From Spirochaetaceae bacterium (lineage in GTDB: Bacteria; Spirochaetota; Spirochaetia; Treponematales; Breznakiellaceae): a stretch of 13,827 nucleotides of DNA. Made by a program: the position numbers and the translations under genes. The DNA lies in assembly GCA_031257075.1 (NCBI GenBank), contig JAIRPM010000199.1:1-13827 (forward strand), read 5' to 3'. Within the stretch, counting starts at the first letter, position 1, and every line of letters begins with the position of its first letter. This document shows, piece after piece, positions 7,280 to 13,095 of this stretch. The notes beneath the pieces were generated by a model. It had not been told where the DNA came from, did not search any database, and worked only from the letters and a program-made list of their open reading frames with translations.

Positions 7280-7762
7280 CCGTACGTGTATGGAATGTTT
7301 CCGTACGTGTATGGAATGTTTCCGTACGTGTATGGAGAGTTTCCGTACGTGTATGGAAAGGCTCCGTACGTGTATGGAAAGGCTCCATACGTGTATGGAC
7401 AAGTTCCGTACGTGTATGGACAAGTTCCGTACGTGTATGGAATGTTTCCGTACGTGTATGGAGAGGCTCCGTACGTGTATGGACAAGTTCCGTACGTGTA
7501 TGGACAAGTTCCGTACGTGTATGGACAAGTTCCATACGTGTATGGACAAGTTCCGTACGTGTATGGACAAGTTCCATACGTGTATGGACAGGTTCCGTAC
7601 GTGTATGGACAAGTTCCATACGTGTATGGACAAGTTCCGTACGTGTATGGAGAGGCTCCGTACGTGTATGGACAAGTTCCGTACGTGTATGGAAAGGCTC
7701 CGTACGTGTATGGAAAGGCTCCGTACGTGTATGGAAAGGCTCCGTACGTGTATGGAAAGGCT
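7280..7762 (+). repeat. 23-copy 21-bp tandem array of small inverted repeats
   Basis: Twenty-three complete units follow with no length variation, then the array breaks off after CCG at 7763. Each unit is the 15-nt core CCRTACGTGTATGGA plus a 6-nt linker that always ends in T. TCCRTA and TATGGA therefore form a 6-bp stem around CGTG in every unit after the first base. R is G in 19 units and A in four (units 6, 13, 15 and 17). Linkers are atgttt (units 1, 2, 8), gagttt (3), aaggct (4, 5, 20-23), caagtt (10 units), caggtt (15) and gaggct (9, 18). Because the period is a multiple of 3 and the unit has no stop, all six frames are open through the array, so open frames here carry no coding evidence. 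No start with an SD leads into it. It ends 34 nt before the next gene and is probably its leader or regulatory region. Confidence 0.95.
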
Positions 7763-7784
7763 CCGCGCCTTTCTTTCATACCAC

Positions 7785-7791
7785 GAGGAGG
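7785..7791 (+). promoter_or_regulatory. Strong ribosome binding site deciding the 7797 start
   Basis: GAGGAGG lies 5 nt before ATG 7797. It is the best SD in the window and marks this ATG as the start, although the same frame stays open back through the whole repeat array to 7290. Confidence 0.8.
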
Positions 7792-7796
7792 CTTTT

Positions 7797-8462
7797 ATGG
7801 CTCAAAATCATGACTATATTCCGTGGAATGACGCGGAATTACTGACGTTTACCAAGACGCTCTACGCCTATGCGCGCGCTAACTATTCCCGTTGGGGCGC
7901 GCCCGACCCGCAGCAACGCCTTGAGGTTTTTATTACCGCTTTTGAAACGGCGCTGGCCGTCTTTTCTTCGCCCAACCATGGCAAAGTGGACACGCTTGCC
8001 AAAAATGAAGCGAAAGATGCCCTCATAGCGGGACTGCGCGTCTACGTGCAGGGCTTTATTGCCCGTAACCCCGCCGTAACGGACGAGGATAAGGAGCAGA
8101 TGGCCCTCCCGCTGCGCGATACAACGCCTACCCGCCATTCCGCTCCCGAGGCGAAGCCCGAAACGGAAGCCAGCCCGTCCGGCAAAGGGCAGCATACCGT
8201 TACCGCCCTCAACCCGCACAGCCAAAAGAAAGACAAACCGGAATTCGTTACCGGTGTCGCCTTTGCCCATAGGCTCCGCGACCCGGACGCGCCTAAGTCC
8301 GCCGCCGGCGATATGCCTTCGGAATACCAGACGGCTACCTCGCGCGTCTTCCAATGGAAGGAAGAAGATTACGGTAAGATAGCCGATTACGCGGCCGCCT
8401 ACGAATCAGGCGGCGGTAAACGCGGCCCCTGGTCGGATGTCGTAAGCCTCATTGTCGCGTAA
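7797..8462 (+). CDS. Uncharacterised 221-aa protein downstream of the repeat array
   Basis: Function unknown. No signal peptide or membrane segment is seen, so it is probably cytoplasmic. Visible parts are an N-terminal helical domain (residues about 6-92, starting DYIPWNDAELLTFTKTL and including NYSRWGAPDP), a motif VTDEDKEQMALPLRDTTPT (94-112), a Pro/Ser/Lys-rich low-complexity linker (113-148), and a C-terminal beta-like region (150-221) ending in GPWSDVVSLIVA, which looks like the last strands of a fibronectin-III-type fold. From memory, proteins with this D-Y-I-P start, the DEDxxxMxLPxxDTTPT block and a terminal GPWS occur in several treponemes and Bacteroidetes without assigned function. 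It is preceded by a 483-bp hairpin array and a very strong SD, so high or regulated expression is likely. The reading frame continues unbroken through the array, but the N-terminal extension is not believed. Confidence 0.8.
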   Translation: MAQNHDYIPWNDAELLTFTKTLYAYARANYSRWGAPDPQQRLEVFITAFETALAVFSSPNHGKVDTLAKNEAKDALIAGLRVYVQGFIARNPAVTDEDKEQMALPLRDTTPTRHSAPEAKPETEASPSGKGQHTVTALNPHSQKKDKPEFVTGVAFAHRLRDPDAPKSAAGDMPSEYQTATSRVFQWKEEDYGKIADYAAAYESGGGKRGPWSDVVSLIVA

Positions 8463-8469
8463 TACCCGC

Positions 8470-8488
8470 CCCCCCGCCGGCCGGGGGG
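8470..8488 (+). terminator. Very GC-rich hairpin after the array-linked gene
   Basis: Six C (8470-8475) can pair with six G (8483-8488) around GCCGGCC, starting 8 nt after the stop codon. There is no U-tract, so this may be a transcript-end stabiliser or Rho-type end rather than an intrinsic terminator. C/G-rich sequence continues to about 8535. Confidence 0.35.
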
Positions 8489-8540
8489 ACGGTAACCGGC
8501 GGCAGCCCGCCCCCTCCCCGCAGCCCGCAGCCCAACAGCC

Positions 8541-8569
8541 TATACATGCTCACCCGGTTTTGCTACAAT
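8541..8569 (+). promoter_or_regulatory. Extended -10 promoter of the PEGA-protein operon
   Basis: TATACA (8541-8546, 4 of 6) and TACAAT (8564-8569, 5 of 6) are 17 bp apart, and TGC directly before the -10 box completes an extended -10 motif (TGnTACAAT). The start codon follows after only 7 nt (8577), so the message would be essentially leaderless. Confidence 0.6.
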
Positions 8570-8576
8570 AAACAGG

Positions 8577-9563
8577 ATGAAACGAATCGTTGCAGCCGCT
8601 GTTTTTCTGTTTACGCTCTCCGCTCTTAGCCTTGCCGGCGCGGAAAGCGTCCGTATCGCGGCGGCCGATATTATCGAAGTGGGCGCGGAAAAACCCGGCG
8701 GCGCCGTCGTGAACCTTTCCGCCGGCGATTCGGCCATCGTCCTCCTTGAAAAAGACACCCGCTTCCTTTCCGGTATCGAATTCGAAATAACCGCGCCCTC
8801 TTCGTGGATAAGCCATCATGGGACGCTGGCCGCCGCGTTCTACTGCGGCCTTGATAAAATGCCTTCCGGGTATGCCAGCGATATCCAGGTAAAGGAATTG
8901 CGCTACGAGCCGCTCCCGAACAAAATCCAGAGCGTCTACCAAATCCCCATAAAGCATGGCGCGGCGCTGAAAACAAACCCCTATGTGTCCGTTATCCGCG
9001 ATACGGTACTCCCCGATGATTTCCCCGTGCTTTTCAGAATCGTGCCGGTAAATGCCGCGCCCGGCAAAGAGGTCGAATCAATGGAATTCCGCCTCAATGT
9101 AAAGCCCCTTTTTAGCGATGAAGGCGCCGTGCAAATCCATTTCCGTTACCCCGAACACCTGCCCGGCCGGCCGGTCGCCGTCCTTATCGACGGGAAAGTC
9201 ATTGAAAACCCGCAGATGGAACGCCTGATAAAAGAAGGCGAGCACCAACTCACTGTTCTGTCGGCGGATTACCGCAATCAGAACCGCCGCTTTGTCGCCG
9301 AACGCGGGAAGTCCTTGTCGGTTACCCTCGCGCTACAGGATTTGACCCCGCAGATGATTTTTGAAGCGCCCGCCAATGCCCGTATCTTCCTCGATGAAAA
9401 ATTGATACACAATACCTACGGCGCGCTTGCCGTCGAAGCCGGCAAACATGACATAAAGATACAGGTAAGCGACTATTCAATTATCCGTTCAATCAATGTA
9501 CAAAAAGGTAAAACATACCGCATTTCATTTACGGTGGATATGGCAATATCGGAGCATGAATAA
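8577..9563 (+). CDS. Exported protein with C-terminal PEGA-like repeats
   Basis: A 328-aa protein with a clear N-terminal signal sequence (MKRIVAAAVFLFTLSALS, likely cleaved after LAGA, about residue 22), so probably periplasmic or surface-associated. The N-terminal half (25-180) is unassigned beta-rich sequence. Two consecutive regions resemble PEGA domains, small beta-sandwich modules found in bacterial envelope proteins: about 199-254 (VAVLIDGKVI, then EGEHQLTV) and about 259-322 (PANARIFLDEKLI, then AGKHDIKI and KGKTYRISFTV). No catalytic motif is seen. There is no SD before ATG 8577, and the promoter -10 box is 7 nt away, which suggests leaderless translation. A small putative lipoprotein gene starts 5 nt after the stop, and uxuA follows that, so the three are probably one transcript. 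The role is unknown. Confidence 0.75.
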   Translation: MKRIVAAAVFLFTLSALSLAGAESVRIAAADIIEVGAEKPGGAVVNLSAGDSAIVLLEKDTRFLSGIEFEITAPSSWISHHGTLAAAFYCGLDKMPSGYASDIQVKELRYEPLPNKIQSVYQIPIKHGAALKTNPYVSVIRDTVLPDDFPVLFRIVPVNAAPGKEVESMEFRLNVKPLFSDEGAVQIHFRYPEHLPGRPVAVLIDGKVIENPQMERLIKEGEHQLTVLSADYRNQNRRFVAERGKSLSVTLALQDLTPQMIFEAPANARIFLDEKLIHNTYGALAVEAGKHDIKIQVSDYSIIRSINVQKGKTYRISFTVDMAISEHE

Positions 9564-9568
9564 TTTGT

Positions 9569-9868
9569 ATGAATATACCGGCAACGCGCGGTAAAGCAGC
9601 CGCGGCGCTTTTGTTATATGTTTTTCTGAATATCACATCCTGTTCGACAACGGGCTATACAGGACACAGCGGTTACCATAGTTACAAAACCGATACGTCC
9701 GATAAAACAAGAATGAAAATACTTCTGGCGGTCTTTATCCCGCTGTTGTCGGTGCCGCTTGTCTATATCATAAATGACGGATACAAGAAAAACGACAATC
9801 TTAATTATGTGTTTTCTTTAATAGGATTAGGGCCGTTTTTTGACGGCCTTGATAAAATTTTACCATAG
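9569..9868 (+). CDS. Small putative lipoprotein / membrane protein
   Basis: A 99-aa unknown protein. The N-terminus has a basic residue pair (R7, K9), a hydrophobic stretch AAAALLLYVFL (10-20) and ITSC (22-25), which fits the relaxed spirochaetal lipobox, so C25 may be lipidated. A Gly/Tyr/Ser/Thr-rich stretch follows (26-47), then a second hydrophobic segment ILLAVFIPLLSVPLVYII (51-68), and a short C-terminal part. The ATG lies 5 nt after the PEGA gene stop with only a distant GGAG, so it is probably translated by coupling. Its stop codon overlaps the SD of uxuA. Real gene status is supported by position and by the signal-like N-terminus, but no family is recognised. Confidence 0.6.
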   Translation: MNIPATRGKAAAALLLYVFLNITSCSTTGYTGHSGYHSYKTDTSDKTRMKILLAVFIPLLSVPLVYIINDGYKKNDNLNYVFSLIGLGPFFDGLDKILP

Positions 9869-9877
9869 GAGTTTTTT

Positions 9878-10948
9878 ATGAAAATGACATTCAGATGGTT
9901 TGGCTCAAAAGATGACAGCGTTACGCTGGAACAAATACGCCAAATACCGGGAAGCCCCGGAGTCGTCGGGACACTCCCCGATATACCCGCCGGGGAATTG
10001 TGGCCCAAAGAACGCATAGCGGCGCTCAAAAAAGAAATACATGACGCCGGCCTCGAAATAGAGGTGATTGAAAGCGTTAATATCCATGATTCAATTAAAA
10101 CAGGGGAACCTGAACGCGATAGGTGTATCGATAATTATATCGCTACAATCAAAACCTTAAGCGAATACGGAATTAAAGTTATATGCTATAATTTTATGCC
10201 CGTATTTGATTGGACGCGCACAAACCTCTATAAGCCGCTCGGCGACGGTTCGACAGCGCTTTCCTATGAACAGGATGAAGTCAACAAGATAAACCCGGAG
10301 AATATCGCGGAAACAATAGCCAAAGGCGCTAAAGGCTACTCGCTTCCCGGATGGGAGCCTTCCCGAATGGGCCGCTTGAAGGAACTGTTCGCCGCTTATA
10401 AAAACATCACCGAAGAAGCCCTTGCCGCAAATCTAAAGTATTTTTTGCAGGCGGTTATTCCCGTATGCGAAAAATATGATGTAAAGATGGCCATACACCC
10501 CGATGACCCGCCCTGGGGGATTTTCGGCCTGCCGCGCATTGTAAAAAATGCCGCCGATATTGAACGGCTGCTCGCCCTCGTGGATAGCCCGTACAACGGC
10601 CTTACCCTGTGTTCCGGCTGCTTTGGCGCAAACCCGCAAAACGATATCCCCGCGATGATACGGCGCTTTGGCAAACGTATTCATTTTGCCCATGTGCGCA
10701 ACGTAAAAGTACATTCGCCGGGTAATTTTAACGAGGTTTCCCACCTTTCTTCCGATGGCAGCCTTGATTTATACGAAATTATGAAAGCCTACTACGATAC
10801 AGGCTTCACCGGTTATATGCGCCCCGACCATGGACGCATGATTTGGGGTGAAGAAGGACGGCCGGGTTACGGCCTTTATGACCGCGCCCTCGGCATCGCC
10901 TACCTGAACGGCTTGTGGGAAGCCATCGTCAAGGCAAACCGGCGCTGA
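9878..10948 (+). CDS. uxuA: Mannonate dehydratase
   Basis: UxuA (EC 4.2.1.8) dehydrates D-mannonate to 2-keto-3-deoxygluconate in glucuronate degradation and works in the cytoplasm. The 356-aa length matches the short form found in Gram-positives and spirochaetes. Family blocks seen are MKMTFRWFG at the start, GVVGTLPDIPAGELW (29-42), IKVICYNFMPVFDWTRT (99-115), MAIHPDDPPWGIFGLPRI (204-221), LCSGCFGANPQND (244-256), HFAHVRNV (269-276) and YMRPDHGRMIW (313-323). H207, C245, H272 and D317 are the expected metal-binding type residues. A strong SD, AGGAG with a run of six T as spacer, precedes ATG 9878. No uronate isomerase, uxuB, kdgK or transporter is nearby, and its linkage to two envelope proteins is unexpected for a catabolic enzyme. 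Confidence 0.93.
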   Translation: MKMTFRWFGSKDDSVTLEQIRQIPGSPGVVGTLPDIPAGELWPKERIAALKKEIHDAGLEIEVIESVNIHDSIKTGEPERDRCIDNYIATIKTLSEYGIKVICYNFMPVFDWTRTNLYKPLGDGSTALSYEQDEVNKINPENIAETIAKGAKGYSLPGWEPSRMGRLKELFAAYKNITEEALAANLKYFLQAVIPVCEKYDVKMAIHPDDPPWGIFGLPRIVKNAADIERLLALVDSPYNGLTLCSGCFGANPQNDIPAMIRRFGKRIHFAHVRNVKVHSPGNFNEVSHLSSDGSLDLYEIMKAYYDTGFTGYMRPDHGRMIWGEEGRPGYGLYDRALGIAYLNGLWEAIVKANRR

Positions 10949-10956
10949 GGCCGGCA

Positions 10957-11028
10957 GGGATATGCGGCGGCGGCGGCATATATCCCCGGAGCGGCGCCGG
11001 TTTGTTAAATATAACCCGGCGCTGCTCC
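10957..11028 (+). terminator. Two consecutive hairpins after uxuA
   Basis: The first hairpin pairs GGGATATGC (10957-10965) with GCATATATCCC (10976-10986), leaving an AT bulge and a GGC-repeat loop. The second pairs GGAGCGGCGCCGG (10988-11000) with CCGGCGCTGCTCC (11016-11028): 13 bp with one G-U, extended inside by GTTA/TAAC after a TTT bulge. No U-tract follows. Position, between the uxuA stop and the rpoZ promoter, suggests transcription termination or 3'-end protection. Confidence 0.45.
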
Positions 11029-11039
11029 ACGGCCCCCTC

Positions 11040-11068
11040 TTGACAAAAAAGCCGCCGCAAAGTAAGGT
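11040..11068 (+). promoter_or_regulatory. Candidate promoter of the rpoZ-miaA operon
   Basis: A perfect TTGACA (11040-11045) is followed after 17 bp by TAAGGT (11063-11068), which keeps the most conserved -10 positions (TA and the final T). ATG 11075 comes 6 nt after the -10 box, so either the transcript is leaderless or AAGG here acts as SD for a transcript started further upstream. Confidence 0.45.
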
Positions 11069-11074
11069 AGCGGT

Positions 11075-11305
11075 ATGATTTTTCCAATACAACAACTGAT
11101 ACGCTATAGAGGCAATATGTACGAAATAACTTCGGCGGCATCACGGCGCGCTTACCAACTTTCCAAATTACAGCCATACGAACTGGAAGAAAATTACGGT
11201 AAAGCGGTTTCACTTGCGGCGCGGCAAATTTTTTCCGAACAAGTGCGTTTTAAACTGGTAGAAGACGACGGGTTCGAGGTCATTCCCGATTTCAAAACAA
11301 AGTAA
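11075..11305 (+). CDS. rpoZ: DNA-directed RNA polymerase omega subunit
   Basis: Omega helps fold and hold the beta-prime subunit of RNA polymerase. The 76-aa product has the omega core: an N-terminal helix PIQQLI (4-9), then YEITSAASRRAYQL (16-29), ENYGKAVSLAARQIF (39-53) and a short acidic tail. The spacing of the RRA and GKAVSLAARQI blocks matches the RpoZ family, with the style of spirochaetal versions. An internal ATG (codon 15) would remove the first helix and is not preferred. Its 3' end overlaps the frame of miaA, whose P-loop begins within 35 nt of the stop. Confidence 0.82.
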   Translation: MIFPIQQLIRYRGNMYEITSAASRRAYQLSKLQPYELEENYGKAVSLAARQIFSEQVRFKLVEDDGFEVIPDFKTK

Positions 11306-12302
11306 TACTGAGCAAAAGCCTGTTCTTGTTTTCACGGGGCCTACCGGCTGCGGCAAAACAGCCCTCTGCGAAGCGCTTTTTATGGGCGCGGGCGCGTTCC
11401 GCCCCGCGGAAATTATTTCCGCCGATTCTATGCAGGTGTACCGGGGTATGGATATAGGCACCGCAAAGCCAAGCCCGGCGGCGCGTGCCCTGCTCCCGCA
11501 CCATCTTATCGATATACGCGAGCCGTCCGAACAGTTTAACGCGGGGGATTTTACCCGCCTTGCCCGCGAAGCATGCGCGGAAGCCGAGGCGCGGGGAAAA
11601 CTCCCCGTTGTCTGCGGCGGTTCTTTTTTTTACCTTGCAAACCTGATAGGCGGACTCCCCGCCGCGCCGCCGGCTTCGGCCGCCGTCCGCGAAACGCTCA
11701 AAAACGCCCTTGCCGAAAAAGGCGCCGCCGCTCTTATGGAAGAATTATCCCGCTGTGATGCCGAAAGCGCAGCCCGTATTCATATTCATGACGAGTACCG
11801 TCTGCTGCGCGCCCTCGAAGTGTACCGCATCAGCGGCCGGCCTTTGAGCGCCTTCCGGCAGAGCGGCAAAATAGGCGGGGGGGGGGAGGGCGCGGATACG
11901 GCGGAAGCGCCGCGTTTTGTAACGGTCGTCCTTGAATGCGAGCGCCCCGTTCTGTACGAGCGTATCAACGCGCGCGCGGCCGCAATGATGCGCCAGGGGC
12001 TGGCCGGCGAAGCGGCGGCGCTCTACCGCAGAGGGCTAACACCGGACGCGCCCGGCCTAAAAGCAATCGGCTACCATGAATTTTTTTGTAAAGACGAAAA
12101 TAACGGCTGGCGTTTTCTTTTGGAAGACGGGCGAGAAAAGGAAATAGAAGCGCTGATAGCGCAAAACACGCGCCGTTACGCGAAGCGCCAAATGACGTGG
12201 ATGCGTTCTATCACGCCGCATATTCGCGTTCAAATAAGCCCCGGCGGCTTTGCTAAAGCGCTCGACAGCCTGAAACGGTTTATGGACAGTTATGGCCTCT
12301 GA
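11289..12302 (+). CDS. miaA: tRNA dimethylallyltransferase (MiaA), no standard start codon
   Basis: MiaA adds a dimethylallyl group to A37 of tRNAs reading UNN codons. Family blocks (numbered from ATT 11289): P-loop GPTGCGKT (17-24), EIISADSMQVYRGMDIGTAK (41-60), GGSFFYL (110-116), LLRALEVY (170-177), KAIGYHEF (262-269) and RRYAKRQMTWMRS (297-309). The first in-frame ATG (11382) lies after the P-loop, so it cannot be the true start. Back to the in-frame stop at 11259 there is no ATG, GTG, TTG or CTG. ATT 11289 is the only ATN codon, 9 nt after GAGG, and would overlap rpoZ by 17 nt; this start is a proposal. A +1 frameshift from rpoZ is the alternative. A run of ten G (11877-11886) encodes a Gly-rich insert. 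The stop overlaps the TatD gene by 11 nt. Confidence 0.85.
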   Translation: MSKQSNTEQKPVLVFTGPTGCGKTALCEALFMGAGAFRPAEIISADSMQVYRGMDIGTAKPSPAARALLPHHLIDIREPSEQFNAGDFTRLAREACAEAEARGKLPVVCGGSFFYLANLIGGLPAAPPASAAVRETLKNALAEKGAAALMEELSRCDAESAARIHIHDEYRLLRALEVYRISGRPLSAFRQSGKIGGGGEGADTAEAPRFVTVVLECERPVLYERINARAAAMMRQGLAGEAAALYRRGLTPDAPGLKAIGYHEFFCKDENNGWRFLLEDGREKEIEALIAQNTRRYAKRQMTWMRSITPHIRVQISPGGFAKALDSLKRFMDSYGL

Positions 12303-13095
12303 TGCCCACGCGCACCCTTTCGATATTTCCCGCTGCGTTCCCAATGCGGAAGATGAACGGCGCTTGTGCGGCATTGCCTGCGCCGCAAGCGCGTGGGGCC
12401 GGGAAGATTTTTCCTACAATGAACAATGCGCGCTGCAAACATGCCCGGACGCGCCTATGTTGTTGACATTTGGCGTACATCCGCAGATGCCGCTTGCGCA
12501 AAAGAAAAATGTTCAGATGCGCGATTCGCTTGATTTGTTGTCGGCGCTTGCGTCTCAAAAAAGAATAGACGCTGCCGGCGAATGCGGTTTTGATTTGTAC
12601 AATACGGCGTACCGCGAAACAGAAACTATCCAAAATGAATTGTTTTTGAAACACATTGAAACCGCGCTTAAATATGATTTGCCGCTTGTACTGCATGTGC
12701 GCCGCGCTATGCATAAAATTTTTGAATATACAGGCATGCTAAAAAAAATAAAATCCCTCGTATTCCATTCCTATTCAGGCACGGCGGGTGAGGCGCAGTC
12801 CCTCTTAAAAAGAGGGGTAAACGCTTACTTTTCGTTTGGAAACGCGCTTTTGCTTGAACATAAACGCGCGCGGGAATGCTGCGCGGCGCTGGATATACAC
12901 CGTATTCTTTTTGAAACCGACGCTCCCTATCAGGCGCGGCGCGGTTTTGAATTCTCTACATACCGCGATATTTATGCCATACTAAACGAAGCGGCTCAAC
13001 TGCGGCGGCAGGCCGGCATAGATACGCCGGTTTGTACGCCGGATGATTTGGAACAGCAAACCGATATAAATTTCAAGGAAGCATTTAGTGTATGA
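12292..13095 (+). CDS. TatD-family metal-dependent hydrolase / DNase
   Basis: A 267-aa cytoplasmic protein of the TatD amidohydrolase-fold family, usually a 3'-5' exonuclease or DNase with two metal ions. Metal-site residues are all visible: HAH (H6, H8) after D4, E97 in GECGFD, H135 in LVLHVRRA, H159 in FHSYSGT and D210 in ETDAPY. GVHP (61-64) is also typical. The sequence is more divergent than standard TatD, which usually starts near (I/L)DSHCHL: here an MASDAHAHPFDIS start and a Cys-rich stretch (C15, C26, C30, C46, C51) stand out. It begins inside the 3' end of miaA and its stop overlaps the next start as ATGA, so all are translationally coupled. The exact substrate is not predictable. 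Confidence 0.85.
   Translation: MASDAHAHPFDISRCVPNAEDERRLCGIACAASAWGREDFSYNEQCALQTCPDAPMLLTFGVHPQMPLAQKKNVQMRDSLDLLSALASQKRIDAAGECGFDLYNTAYRETETIQNELFLKHIETALKYDLPLVLHVRRAMHKIFEYTGMLKKIKSLVFHSYSGTAGEAQSLLKRGVNAYFSFGNALLLEHKRARECCAALDIHRILFETDAPYQARRGFEFSTYRDIYAILNEAAQLRRQAGIDTPVCTPDDLEQQTDINFKEAFSV

Noticed and set aside
7280..7762. CRISPR array
   Set aside because: The linkers are only 5-6 nt, come in six recurring variants, and the period is 21 bp; no cas genes are present.
7136..7779. Minus-strand repeat proteins read from the array
   Set aside because: The starts on this strand (for example 7779) lack an SD and the frames exist only because the repeat period is divisible by three.
7290..7796. 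N-terminal repeat extension of the 7797 protein
   Set aside because: The frame is continuous, but no ATG within the array has an SD, whereas GAGGAGG sits 5 nt before 7797 and the recognised family-like N-terminus begins there.
7286..7813. Plus-strand gene for a Pro-Tyr-Val-Tyr-Gly repeat protein
   Set aside because: It would start at GTG without an SD and runs 17 nt past the strong start at 7797 in another frame. All six frames are open because the unit lacks stops, so length is no evidence, although G/A and CAA/CAG changes are silent in this frame.
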